Assembly: GCF_016107575.1 (NCBI RefSeq)
Contig: NZ_JABAST010000007.1
Coordinates: 1-64,000, forward strand
From: Psychrobacter faecalis
GTDB lineage: Bacteria; Pseudomonadota; Gammaproteobacteria; Pseudomonadales; Moraxellaceae
DNA: 64,000 nt
Direction: 5' to 3'
Each line of letters starts with the position of its first letter. Position 1 is the stretch's first letter. The notes beneath the pieces are model-generated. The model was not told the DNA's origin, ran no database searches, and worked only from the letters and a program-made list of their open reading frames with translations. Below, one piece after another: positions 28,196-36,932 of this stretch. Position numbers and translations under genes: made by a program.

Positions 28196-29593
28196 ATGAT
28201 TGCTAAAAAAGTAATAGGCTTACCACTTAAGGGCTTGCGTTTCGCCATGAAGTCGGGTGATACGCTTATACAGCATGCTGGCACTCAGGCGCTGCGCGTG
28301 AAGACGTGGCTTGATACTGGCAAAAGCAAAACTGATGAGGCTGCCGATACGCAGTTTGCGACGACGAGCGGTTATAAAGATGCCAATGCAGTCGCTAACT
28401 ATGAGGGTATCGATCCGCTTGAGCTTGAATTTCAAAAGTCGCCAATCAACTTGGTTCCAGCGATTTTTCTAATTGCGACGCCTATTGCTGCTGCCGTCAT
28501 TACGCCATGGTACCTGTTGACCCATCAAGTTAGTGCGCCGGTTTGGGGTGTATTTGGTGCCTTTATGGTGTGGACCGGTATTAGTATCACTGCAGGCTAT
28601 CACCGCCTATTGTCGCATCGCGCTTATAAAGCCCATCCCTTGGTAAAAAACTTCCTATTACTTGGCTCAACCCTTGCGGTTCAAGGCTCTGCCTTTGACT
28701 GGGTATCAGGCCACCGTACGCATCATCGTCATGTTGATGACCGCATGGAAGATCCTTATTCAGCAAGACGTGGTTTTTGGTTCAGTCATATCGGTTGGAT
28801 GTTACGCAATTATCCTAGTGGTCGCTTTGATTATAAAAACATTCCTGATTTGACCAAAGATAAAGTGCTACAGATTCAGCATAAATACTATGGTTTATGG
28901 GTACTGGCTACCAACGTTGCGATGGTTGCGGCAGTTGGTTGGTTAATCGGTGACGTTTGGGGCACGCTCGTATTGGCAGGTCTACTGCGTTTGGTGCTGA
29001 CCCACCACTTTACCTTCTTTATTAACTCGCTATGCCACATGTTTGGTACGCGTCCTTATACGGATACCAATAGTGCACGCGATAACTTTTTCCTTGCTAT
29101 CTTTACGTGGGGTGAGGGTTATCATAACTATCATCACTTCTTCCAATACGACTATCGTAATGGCGTGAAATGGTGGCAATATGATCCAACTAAATGGCTT
29201 ATCTTGGGCTTATCTAAACTTGGGCTAACCAGTGAATTACGCACGGTTGACGACACCACCATTAAGCATGCTGAAGTGCAAATGCAGTTCAAAAAGGCTC
29301 AACAGCAGATTGATAGTGTTACTGCGAACGGTCTAGATATTCCACATGCGATGAAGAGTTTCCAAGATCGTATCAAGTTTGAATACGAAGCCTTTACGCA
29401 AACGGTCGAAGAATGGCAAGCGCTAAAAGCCAAAACTATTGAGCTAAAAAAGACCGAGTTTGCTGATCGCCTGCATGAAGTTGAAGAGATGCTAAAGCAC
29501 GACTATGCCAAAGTTGAGCAAAAAATACTGGCGCATAATAGCAATCTAAAAACGGCGTTTCGCTCTATCGGTCAAAGTCCAAAAGCCGCTTAA
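28196..29593 (+). CDS. Acyl-CoA fatty acid desaturase
   Basis: This integral-membrane di-iron desaturase of the stearoyl-CoA delta-9 type introduces a cis double bond into acyl chains for membrane fluidity. All three histidine boxes are present: HRLLSHR, HRTHHRH and YHNYHH. Hydrophobic pairs at about residues 90-140 and 235-285 flank them. At 465 aa it is longer than the core enzyme. It carries an N-terminal 85-residue amphipathic extension and a C-terminal 110-residue charged helical tail (FKKAQQQIDSV...VEEMLKHDYAKVEQKIL) likely to form a coiled coil. AGGAATATTAC precedes the ATG. Such enzymes are central to cold adaptation in this group. Confidence 0.9.
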   Translation: MIAKKVIGLPLKGLRFAMKSGDTLIQHAGTQALRVKTWLDTGKSKTDEAADTQFATTSGYKDANAVANYEGIDPLELEFQKSPINLVPAIFLIATPIAAAVITPWYLLTHQVSAPVWGVFGAFMVWTGISITAGYHRLLSHRAYKAHPLVKNFLLLGSTLAVQGSAFDWVSGHRTHHRHVDDRMEDPYSARRGFWFSHIGWMLRNYPSGRFDYKNIPDLTKDKVLQIQHKYYGLWVLATNVAMVAAVGWLIGDVWGTLVLAGLLRLVLTHHFTFFINSLCHMFGTRPYTDTNSARDNFFLAIFTWGEGYHNYHHFFQYDYRNGVKWWQYDPTKWLILGLSKLGLTSELRTVDDTTIKHAEVQMQFKKAQQQIDSVTANGLDIPHAMKSFQDRIKFEYEAFTQTVEEWQALKAKTIELKKTEFADRLHEVEEMLKHDYAKVEQKILAHNSNLKTAFRSIGQSPKAA

Positions 29594-29637
29594 GCCTTTA
29601 TAGATTTATTGTTTTACTTTTTATTGTACGTTTCTCC

Positions 29638-29670
29638 TGCCCTCTATCTGTAAAGATAGGGGGCTTTTTT
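29638..29670 (+). terminator. Desaturase gene terminator
   Basis: CCCTCTATCT, a GTAA loop and AGATAGGGGG are followed by CTTTTTT, about 45 bp after the desaturase stop. Confidence 0.88.
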
Positions 29671-29882
29671 CGGCCATGAGTTGTGCGCTACTCGTTTACG
29701 CACTCATTATTTCTGCTCACTCATTGTTTATACAGCAATTACAAGAGATGGACAGAGTGAAACGCGGCATTATTAAGGCTATGCTATAGTAAGTTTATTA
29801 CTCTCTTTAAACACTTTCATTACTCGCTTTTAACCTTAAGTTTTTATATTAAAAATACATACCTCTATATTGGAACGCACCT

Positions 29883-31349
29883 ATGCGCTATCAAAATACT
29901 TACGTCACATTAGATACTCGCCTTTATCATGAACAGCAGCCGACACCGCTTGACAATCCGCGCGCTGGTCACTTTAACACCGAAGTTGCCAAGCAATTAG
30001 GCTGGCTCGATGACGATGAGCTGATGGCGCGTTGGGTTGAAATATTAGGGGGTCAATACGTGCCAGCTGAGTTTCGACCGCTGTCCATGGCCTATGCTGG
30101 TCACCAGTTCGGACAGTGGGCCGGACAATTGGGCGATGGGCGCGGTTTACTCATGGCGCAAGTGCTCGATAATAATGATAAATTACAAGATTTACATTTA
30201 AAGGGCATTGGTCTGACCCCCTACTCTCGCATGGGCGATGGGCGCGCGGTGTTACGTAGTACCATTCGCGAGTATTTATGCGGACATGCGTTGACGCAGC
30301 TTGGCATTCCTTCGTCTAATGCTTTAGGATTTGTGGTGTCTGATACACGTGTCCGCCGTGAGCGTATGGAAGCAGGCGCGGCATTGATGCGCGTCGCTGA
30401 CAGTCATATTCGCCTCGGTCATGTTGAGTGGATTGCAAGCTTTGCGCCCGACTTACTTGGCGAGTTTACCGACTATATGATTGATACATACTATCCAGAA
30501 TGCCGTGATAGTGAAGCGCCTGTCTTAGCATTTTTACAAGCGGTGGTTGAGCGAACCGCACGTATGATTGCCGATTGGCAATTGATTGGCTTTGCCCATG
30601 GGGTGATGAATACTGATAACTTATCGATTACGGGCAGTACCTTAGACTTTGGTCCGTTTGGTTTTATGGAGCGCTTTAACCCTGCGTGGATTAACAATCA
30701 CTCCGACCATACTGGTCGTTATGCCTATCAAAACCAACCTGCTATCGGTCATTGGAACTTAAATATTTGGCTCCCGCACTTTATGCGCTTAAATGGTGTA
30801 ACACGCGATACCTTGGCTGATTGCCTAGCGCCGTATGAAGCGACCTTTATGCAGCATTACCAGCAAGGACTCTGCCGTAAGCTTGGGCTGCCTCACACTA
30901 AAGAAAGTTTGACCCTTGCTTTTGAGTGGTTAACCTTGTTAGAAGACAATTTGCTCGACTATAGCAACAGTTTCCGCGCGCTATTGGGTTTGGTCGCGCC
31001 AAATGAATATCCGTATGAGCAAGAATTGCTGGCAAAAATGACTGCTGAGTTTAATAATGAGGCACAGCACGTTTGGCAACAGTGGTCAACAAGGTATTTA
31101 GCAGCGCTAGAGCCGTTATCTAGCGAAGCCTCTATTGAACAAATGCATAGCAATAATCCGGTTTATGTACTACGTAATAGTGTGGCACAGCGGGCGATTA
31201 CGGTGGCGGAACAAGGCCAATTTGAAGAGTTAAATCGAGTCTTTGACTTACTTGCCAATCCTTACAACGTCCAAGACATCGCCACTGAGCTCGATACCAT
31301 GCCGCCCGCGCCACATGCGCCGCAAATGCCAATCAGCTGTTCTTCGTAA
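29883..31349 (+). CDS. selO: Protein adenylyltransferase SelO (YdiU)
   Basis: SelO is a pseudokinase-fold enzyme that transfers AMP to Ser, Thr or Tyr of target proteins and is linked to oxidative stress. The 488-aa protein shows family marks: FRPLSMAYAGHQFGQWAGQLGDGRG (about 62-86), LKGIGLTPYSRMGDGRAVLRSTIREYL, FAHGVMNTDNLSITGSTLDFGPFGFM (the catalytic and metal-binding HGVMNTDN/DFG). The very C-terminal SCSS holds the conserved redox cysteine that is selenocysteine in animals. Length and all motifs are normal. It has its own upstream gap and no linked target gene. Confidence 0.95.
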   Translation: MRYQNTYVTLDTRLYHEQQPTPLDNPRAGHFNTEVAKQLGWLDDDELMARWVEILGGQYVPAEFRPLSMAYAGHQFGQWAGQLGDGRGLLMAQVLDNNDKLQDLHLKGIGLTPYSRMGDGRAVLRSTIREYLCGHALTQLGIPSSNALGFVVSDTRVRRERMEAGAALMRVADSHIRLGHVEWIASFAPDLLGEFTDYMIDTYYPECRDSEAPVLAFLQAVVERTARMIADWQLIGFAHGVMNTDNLSITGSTLDFGPFGFMERFNPAWINNHSDHTGRYAYQNQPAIGHWNLNIWLPHFMRLNGVTRDTLADCLAPYEATFMQHYQQGLCRKLGLPHTKESLTLAFEWLTLLEDNLLDYSNSFRALLGLVAPNEYPYEQELLAKMTAEFNNEAQHVWQQWSTRYLAALEPLSSEASIEQMHSNNPVYVLRNSVAQRAITVAEQGQFEELNRVFDLLANPYNVQDIATELDTMPPAPHAPQMPISCSS

Positions 31350-31689
31350 GAGAATACGGACAAGCTGCTATTCTGTAATGTTTTGAAACATTAGGCAATT
31401 ATGGTTGATATCGAGGGGCGTTTTTTGCCATTATCAAACAGCGAAATAACGAATATCATTTTATTATATTATTCACCTAATTGAGATGACTTGACTAGGC
31501 AGTGAAATACCAATAGTGCTAGAATAACGCTTCCTGTGAGATTGCTGTTTTTACGCTGATGTCTAGTCGCCGAGCACGACCTTTTTAGTATAAATGTGCC
31601 TTAATTATCATAGTCATGATAATGAAGCATAGACATTGGTTTTTATCACCATTTACTTTATTCCAATTATTCCAACCATGGCAATTATT
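31350..31689. other. Intergenic region between selO and maeB
   Basis: A 340-bp gap. It contains an 8-2-8 palindrome at 31376-31393 (TAATGTTT, TG, AAACATTA) just after selO that lacks a T-run and so is not a standard terminator. The remainder is the presumed maeB promoter region. Confidence 0.45.
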
Positions 31690-34011
31690 ATGAATGACGA
31701 TATCACTTTGAATACGGACACCCCTACTACGGAAAAAGAGCAGTTTGAACAATCTGCCTTACACTACCATGAGTTTCCGCGCCCCGGTAAAATCTCAGTT
31801 ACGCCTATCAAGCAACTGGCCAACCAACGTGATTTGGCACTTGCTTACTCTCCAGGGGTTGCGATACCTTGTCTTGAGATTCAAAGAGATCCAGCGTTAG
31901 CGGCTAAATATACTGCTCGTAGCAACTTGGTTGGCGTGATAACCAACGGTACTGCGGTGCTTGGTTTAGGGAATATTGGTCCATTGGCCTCTAAACCTGT
32001 CATGGAAGGTAAAGGGGTTTTATTCAAAAAATTTGCTGGTATTGACGTTTTTGATATTGAAATTGCCCAAAATGATCCAGATAAGTTCATCGAAGCCGTC
32101 GCCTCGCTTGAGCCTACTTTTGGTGGTATTAACCTTGAAGACATCAAAGCCCCAGAATGTTTCAAAATCGAGCGCGAATTGCGTGAGCGCATGAACATTC
32201 CGGTATTCCATGATGACCAGCACGGTACCTCAATCATTGTTGCCGCAGCGATGCTAAACGCTTTACTTATCACTGGCAAAAAAATCGAAGAGATTAAAGT
32301 GGTCTGCTCTGGCGCAGGTGCGGCAGCTATATCTTGCTTGGATATCATTTGTGCGCTTGGCGTAGATAGAAACAATATCTTTGTATCAGATTCACGCGGT
32401 ATCATTACCACCAGCCGTGAAAACCTTGATGAAACCAAGCAGCGTTATGCGCGCAATACTACCGCCACTACCATCGAAGAAGTGATGGATGATGTCGATA
32501 TGTTCTTAGGCCTATCAATGCCTGGCACCTTAACTGAAGACATGGTGCGCCGTATGGCAAAAGACCCAATCGTCTTTGCCCTTGCCAACCCAACGCCTGA
32601 AATCATGCCAGAAGTGGCGCACGCCGTACGTCCAGACGTTATCATGGCAACCGGTCGCTCAGATTATCCAAACCAAGTAAACAACGCGCTATGCTTCCCT
32701 TATATCTTCCGCGGTGCACTTGACGTTGGGGCGACAGCGGTTAATGAAGAGATGAAAATCGCTTGCGTAAAAGCCATCGCGGCTATGGCGCATGTTGAAG
32801 CGACACCAATGAATAACGTGAAAAACGTTGAGAGTACGCCAAGCTTTGGCCGTGATTACCTTATCCCAGGCCCTCTTGAGCCAAACCTAATCATCGAAAT
32901 CGCCTCTGCGGTTGCCAAAGCGGCGATGGATTCTGGCGTAGCAACCCTGCCTATCTCTGATATGAAAGCCTATCGTCAACGCTTGTCTGAGTTTGTTTAT
33001 AACTCAGCGTTCGTGATGAAGCCTATCTTTGCCCGCGCGAAAGCCGATCCTAAACGCATTGTTTACTGTGAAGGCGAAGACCGCAACGTACTGCTTGCCG
33101 TACAAGTGGTCGTTGATGAGCAATTGGCGCATCCAATCTTGGTTGGTCGCCCTGCCATCATTGAAAAGAACATTGAAAGATTGGCGCTGCGTCTAAAAGA
33201 TGGCGAAAACATCACCATTATTAATCAAGACGATGATCCACGCTATAAAGACTACTGGCAAGGCTACTACGAGAAAAATAAACGTAATGGTGTCAGTATT
33301 GAGCTTGCGCGCCGTGATGTCCGCCGTAAGACTTCTTTAATCGGTGCCCTACTGGTTGAAAACGGTGATGCTGATGGCATGATTTGTGGTACTTTTAGCT
33401 ACTATCATCTGCATTTAAAATACGTCAGCCGAGTTATCGACAAAAAAGCAGGCGTCAGCGATTTTTATGCGATGAACGCGGTATTGATGCAAGATCGTAA
33501 TATCTTTATTGCCGACACTTACATCCATGAAGACCCAACGGCTGAGCAGTTGGCTGAAATGACGGTACTTGCAGCCGATCAGTTACGTCACTTTAATATT
33601 ACGCCGCGTGTGGCTTTGGTTTCGCATTCAAACTTTGGTACCTCAGACCGCGAAAGCGCAGTAAAAATGCGTCGAGTGTATGAGCTACTGACAGAAATGA
33701 ATGTGGACTTTGACTTCGACGGTGAGATGCAAGGGGATGCAGCACTTGATGAGCATATCCGTGCCAATGACTTACCATCAAGCAACCTAAAAGGCTCAGC
33801 AAACTTGCTTATCTTGCCAACGCTTGATTCAGCAAATATTGCTTTCAACCTACTAAAAACGGCAACTGGCAGTGCGTCTATTGGACCTATTTTGCTAGGC
33901 GCGAGCAAACCTGTGCATATCCTAACTCCATCAGCGACAGCACGCCGTGTGGTCAATATGACAGCGCTTGCAGTTACTGAAGCTCAAGACTTAATCAATG
34001 AGCAAAAATAG
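31690..34011 (+). CDS. maeB: NADP-dependent malic enzyme (MaeB type)
   Basis: This enzyme decarboxylates malate to pyruvate with NADP+. The 773-aa protein is a fusion. The malic enzyme half (about 1-430) shows FPRPGKISVTPIKQL, LALAYSPGVAIPCLEI, NGTAVLGLGNIGPLASKPVMEGKG, FHDDQHGTSIIVAAAM and GAGAAAISCLDI. The C-terminal half is phosphotransacetylase-like (from FARAKADPKRIVYCEGEDRNVL to the end), normally regulatory in MaeB. The start is uncertain: ATG at 31690 (chosen, fits the family), ATG at 31678, or a less likely TTG further up. None has a good ribosome site. A strong terminator follows. The NAD-type enzyme MaeA is encoded 3 kb away. Confidence 0.93.
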   Translation: MNDDITLNTDTPTTEKEQFEQSALHYHEFPRPGKISVTPIKQLANQRDLALAYSPGVAIPCLEIQRDPALAAKYTARSNLVGVITNGTAVLGLGNIGPLASKPVMEGKGVLFKKFAGIDVFDIEIAQNDPDKFIEAVASLEPTFGGINLEDIKAPECFKIERELRERMNIPVFHDDQHGTSIIVAAAMLNALLITGKKIEEIKVVCSGAGAAAISCLDIICALGVDRNNIFVSDSRGIITTSRENLDETKQRYARNTTATTIEEVMDDVDMFLGLSMPGTLTEDMVRRMAKDPIVFALANPTPEIMPEVAHAVRPDVIMATGRSDYPNQVNNALCFPYIFRGALDVGATAVNEEMKIACVKAIAAMAHVEATPMNNVKNVESTPSFGRDYLIPGPLEPNLIIEIASAVAKAAMDSGVATLPISDMKAYRQRLSEFVYNSAFVMKPIFARAKADPKRIVYCEGEDRNVLLAVQVVVDEQLAHPILVGRPAIIEKNIERLALRLKDGENITIINQDDDPRYKDYWQGYYEKNKRNGVSIELARRDVRRKTSLIGALLVENGDADGMICGTFSYYHLHLKYVSRVIDKKAGVSDFYAMNAVLMQDRNIFIADTYIHEDPTAEQLAEMTVLAADQLRHFNITPRVALVSHSNFGTSDRESAVKMRRVYELLTEMNVDFDFDGEMQGDAALDEHIRANDLPSSNLKGSANLLILPTLDSANIAFNLLKTATGSASIGPILLGASKPVHILTPSATARRVVNMTALAVTEAQDLINEQK

Positions 34012-34086
34012 TCGTTTATGTCATATATAAACGCCTTATTACGACGGTCTTCTAGCGTTCATTTATAGAAACCGTCTGCTATACTA

Positions 34087-34127
34087 AAACCAGTCAATAC
34101 TTATATCGGTGTTGACTGGTTTTTTTT
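34087..34127 (+). terminator. maeB terminator
   Basis: AAAACCAGTCAA and TTGACTGGTTTT form a 12-bp perfect stem with a 13-base loop followed by more T residues. Confidence 0.92.
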
Positions 34128-34173
34128 GGGTAGAATAATATGGCAAATATTGAATAATTATAAAGAGACTATT

Positions 34174-35373
34174 ATGCAAGTGTATCTCGTCGGCGGCGCT
34201 GTCCGTGACCAATTATTGGGTCGTCCTATCAAAGACAAGGATTTTGTCGTCGTTGGCGCGACGGTCGCAGATATGCTGGATGCAGGATTTCAGCAAGTGG
34301 GCGCAGACTTTCCAGTATTTTTGCATCCTATTAGTCATGAAGAGTATGCGCTGGCGCGTACAGAACGCAAACAAGGGCGGGGCTATCAAGGCTTTAGCGT
34401 ACATGCCAGCCCTGATGTGACGTTACGTGAAGACTTACAACGTCGCGACTTGACCGTCAACGCTATGGCAATAGAAGTTAAAAGCCTTATGGATGATACG
34501 CCGATAAGTGGCGACGTTGTCGATTACTATGGCGGTTTGAACGACATTCATAGCAAAACCTTGCGTCATGTATCAAGCGCGTTTAGTGAAGACCCATTAC
34601 GGGTACTGCGCACCGCCCGTTTTTATGGCCGCTATTATGATTTGGGCTTTAGTATTGCCGATGAAACCTTGCTATTGATGCGTGAGTTGGTGCGTTCAGG
34701 CGAGCTTGCGCATCTAAGTAGTGAGCGTATTTGGCAAGAATCGAGCCGTGCTATGATGCAAGTATCGCCGCAGGTATATTGGCAACAGCTGTTTGAGATT
34801 GGGGCGTTGACGGAGTATTTTGCTCCACTACAGCAAGTTTGGAATGATAAACAGTACGATCAAATACGAGAGATTGTACAAACCGCATTGTATTTCGCCG
34901 GTCAAATGCAATTAAATTTATCGCAGCGCTGGGCGTTATTAATGGCCAGTCTGAACACAGATTTATTTACTTTAAACTCTACAGAAACTCTTTCGGTTAA
35001 TATAGAGGCAGCGGTTAAAGGTATTCATGGGATAGGAAACAGTACAAAGGTGCCAAAAGCGCATAGCCAGTTTGCCACTTTATTTGTGCAGCAAGCGAAA
35101 AATCTTAGCCGCATAGACCAGCTGAGCGCCGCCGAGAAAATCGATCTTATTCAAGCTTGTAGCGCTCATAAAGCGCCGGATAAACTGTCGCAGCTTTTGG
35201 TCACCAGTCATGTTTTAAAATTGGCGATACAGCACCGCCAAATGATGCTCGCCTTAAATAGCTTTCATGCTATTAGCATGGATAATATTGACCAGAATCT
35301 AAAAGGTCCAGCGATTGGCGAAGCATTACGCCAACGTAGAATTGAGCATTTACAAACACAACCTGTCTTGTAG
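34174..35373 (+). CDS. cca: CCA-adding tRNA nucleotidyltransferase, degenerate HD region
   Basis: This class II CCA-adding enzyme repairs or builds tRNA 3' ends. The 399-aa protein begins MQVYLVGGAVRDQLLGR with the nucleotidyltransferase metal motif DKDFVVVG. RREDLxxRDLTVNAMA-type residues (REDLQRRDLTVNAMAIEV) and FSEDPLRVLRTARFYGRY follow. The start at 34174 (AAAGAGACTATT in front) matches the family; an extension to 34126 is not needed. The middle of the C-terminal half, where the E. coli enzyme has its HD phosphohydrolase motif CHDLGKG, reads ALLMASLNTDL. The metal-binding His-Asp and the HHGHG motif are absent. Transferase function should be intact, but the phosphatase/phosphodiesterase activity is probably lost. 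Confidence 0.9.
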   Translation: MQVYLVGGAVRDQLLGRPIKDKDFVVVGATVADMLDAGFQQVGADFPVFLHPISHEEYALARTERKQGRGYQGFSVHASPDVTLREDLQRRDLTVNAMAIEVKSLMDDTPISGDVVDYYGGLNDIHSKTLRHVSSAFSEDPLRVLRTARFYGRYYDLGFSIADETLLLMRELVRSGELAHLSSERIWQESSRAMMQVSPQVYWQQLFEIGALTEYFAPLQQVWNDKQYDQIREIVQTALYFAGQMQLNLSQRWALLMASLNTDLFTLNSTETLSVNIEAAVKGIHGIGNSTKVPKAHSQFATLFVQQAKNLSRIDQLSAAEKIDLIQACSAHKAPDKLSQLLVTSHVLKLAIQHRQMMLALNSFHAISMDNIDQNLKGPAIGEALRQRRIEHLQTQPVL

Positions 35374-35555
35374 ACAAGCACTTTCAACTAGCAATTTATA
35401 GTCAGTGCAAAATAAAAGCGACACGTTATAGATTTTTGCGACTGGTATAAATTTTCCTTGCTTGCTGTTATCACAGAGGCTACGAAAAATTCATCCCAGT
35501 CGCACTGTATCGATTTTAGAGCAATTCTACTATACATAATAAAAACACCTTTAAT

Positions 35556-36368
35556 ATGAACCAAGAATTTAGCTTAAGCCAATCAAAATATTCTAATACC
35601 TCAGCGCCCGTAATGGTAGTCACCGGTGGCGCTAAGCGTATTGGTGCAGCTATTGTTCGTGCCGCCCATGAGCAAGGCTACCGCGTCATTATTCATTGTC
35701 ATCATAGTGAGCAAGAAGCCAATGTCCTAGCGGATGCGCTGAATAACAGTCGCCCTGATAGCGCGGTCGTCATCATCACAGATTTGGCAGTTGTTAATAA
35801 TAGTCAGACACTACAGCGATTTACTCGCAACATTATGCAAGCTTTTGGCCAGCTTGATGTCCTAGTGCATAACGCCTCTCGCTTTTACCCAAGTCCGCTT
35901 GGTAATATCAATCACGCTCAGTGGGATGAATTATTTTTAACCAACGCCAAAGCGCCTTTATTATTAAGCCAAGCCTTATATCCTTATTTAAGGACACAGC
36001 AGGGCTGCATCATTAGCCTACTCGATATCCATGCGCATAATAAACCTTTTAAAAATTATGCCGTCTACAATATGGCAAAGGCGGCGCATCGAATGATGGT
36101 ACAGTCTTTAGCGCTTGATATGGCACCTGAGGTACGCGTCAATGGCGTCGCTCCCGGCGTCAATATCTTGCCAGAAGCAGATAGCGACCAAGCACTTCAC
36201 CCGCAGCAGCAAAAAAGCATCATCGACTCTATTCCTATGCAGCGGATAGGCAAGCCTGAGGAAATCGCCCATAGTGTGCTTTATTTGGCTCGGGCAAGTT
36301 ATGTGACTGGTGAAATAATTGCCGTCGATGGTGGTCGTAGCCTGACATTGGCTGGCGGTCATGTTTAG
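35556..36368 (+). CDS. SDR-family pteridine reductase, FolM-like
   Basis: This short-chain dehydrogenase (270 aa) belongs to the pteridine/dihydromonapterin reductase branch. The NADP motif is TGGAKRIGAAI (about 23-33), then HNASRFYPSPLG. The catalytic YxxxK is in YAVYNMAKAA. An Asp (LLDIHAH) occupies the position of the usual catalytic Ser, a known feature of pteridine reductases and FolM. MQRIGKPEEIAHSVLYL and VTGEIIAVDGGRSLTLAGG close the domain. It probably supplies tetrahydromonapterin or tetrahydrofolate. It stands alone between cca and a tRNA gene. Confidence 0.82.
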   Translation: MNQEFSLSQSKYSNTSAPVMVVTGGAKRIGAAIVRAAHEQGYRVIIHCHHSEQEANVLADALNNSRPDSAVVIITDLAVVNNSQTLQRFTRNIMQAFGQLDVLVHNASRFYPSPLGNINHAQWDELFLTNAKAPLLLSQALYPYLRTQQGCIISLLDIHAHNKPFKNYAVYNMAKAAHRMMVQSLALDMAPEVRVNGVAPGVNILPEADSDQALHPQQQKSIIDSIPMQRIGKPEEIAHSVLYLARASYVTGEIIAVDGGRSLTLAGGHV

Positions 36369-36459
36369 CAGAGAACTAATGTTTTACTAAAAAAATCGGT
36401 AATACTTTCTATCTTTTACTTGAAAATATATAAAAATCAGGTATCATTGTGCGTCTAAA

Positions 36460-36536
36460 GGGCCCATAGCTCAGTTGGTTAGAGCAGAGGACTCATAATC
36501 CTTTGGTCGTAGGTTCAAGTCCTACTGGGCCCACCA
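36460..36536 (+). tRNA. tRNA with CAT anticodon, best read as tRNA-Ile2 (lysidine-modified)
   Basis: A complete 77-nt cloverleaf: acceptor GGGCCCA/TGGGCCC, D arm GCTC...GAGC, anticodon stem GAGGA/TCCTT with loop CTCATAA, T arm GTAGG TTCAAGT CCTAC, and an encoded CCA end. The CAT anticodon is shared by initiator Met, elongator Met and Ile2. The acceptor has C4-G69 and C5-G68, the pairs recognised by the lysidine synthetase TilS in E. coli tRNA-Ile2. Elongator tRNA-Met has U4-A69 and A5-U68. Automated tools would label it Met. Confidence 0.9.
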
Positions 36537-36547
36537 CATTTTAAATC

Positions 36548-36581
36548 AGGCTTGTTCGCAGCGATGCAGCAAGCCTTTTTT
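36548..36581 (+). terminator. Terminator hairpin after the tRNA, also a repeated element
   Basis: AGGCTTG, a loop TTCGCAGCGATGCAG and CAAGCCT are followed by TTTTTT. A close relative of this sequence, with similar flanking bases downstream, occurs at 44992. Confidence 0.85.
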
Positions 36582-36686
36582 TATGGGAATTTTAGAAATG
36601 TCAGAACATATAGGTAGATGGCAAACTATATAGAAATTAATACCATGACGTTGGTATAAAAATAATAAAAAGCTACCTAAGAAACC

Positions 36687-36728
36687 AAAAAGCCCTCTAC
36701 GCTATATAAAATAGCGTAGAGGGCTTTT
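36687..36728. terminator. Bidirectional terminator between tRNA and maeA
   Basis: An 18-bp stem, AAAAGCCCTCTACGCTAT at 36687-36704 pairing with 36711-36728. It lies 205 bp beyond the stop of minus-strand maeA and downstream of the tRNA. Confidence 0.92.
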
Positions 36729-36932
36729 ACGATTTTAATGAATGATTGATAACTATAAAAAGACGCCGATGTACCTGCTGAACTAATTGCTTTTTTATGC
36801 TAAATCAAATCAGCCGCAACCGACCAACTGTATTTAGCAAATTTCAGTTAGCGTTCAAGCATGGACATGCCCTAGCCTAGAACCAGCTATCTACTATTTA
36901 TTTATCATTTACCTATAAACACCTTCTAAAAA

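Noticed and set aside
31881-32438. 185-aa antisense frame within maeB
   Set aside because: maeB is clearly the real gene; the antisense frame is Ser/Thr/Ile-rich shadow sequence with no family resemblance.
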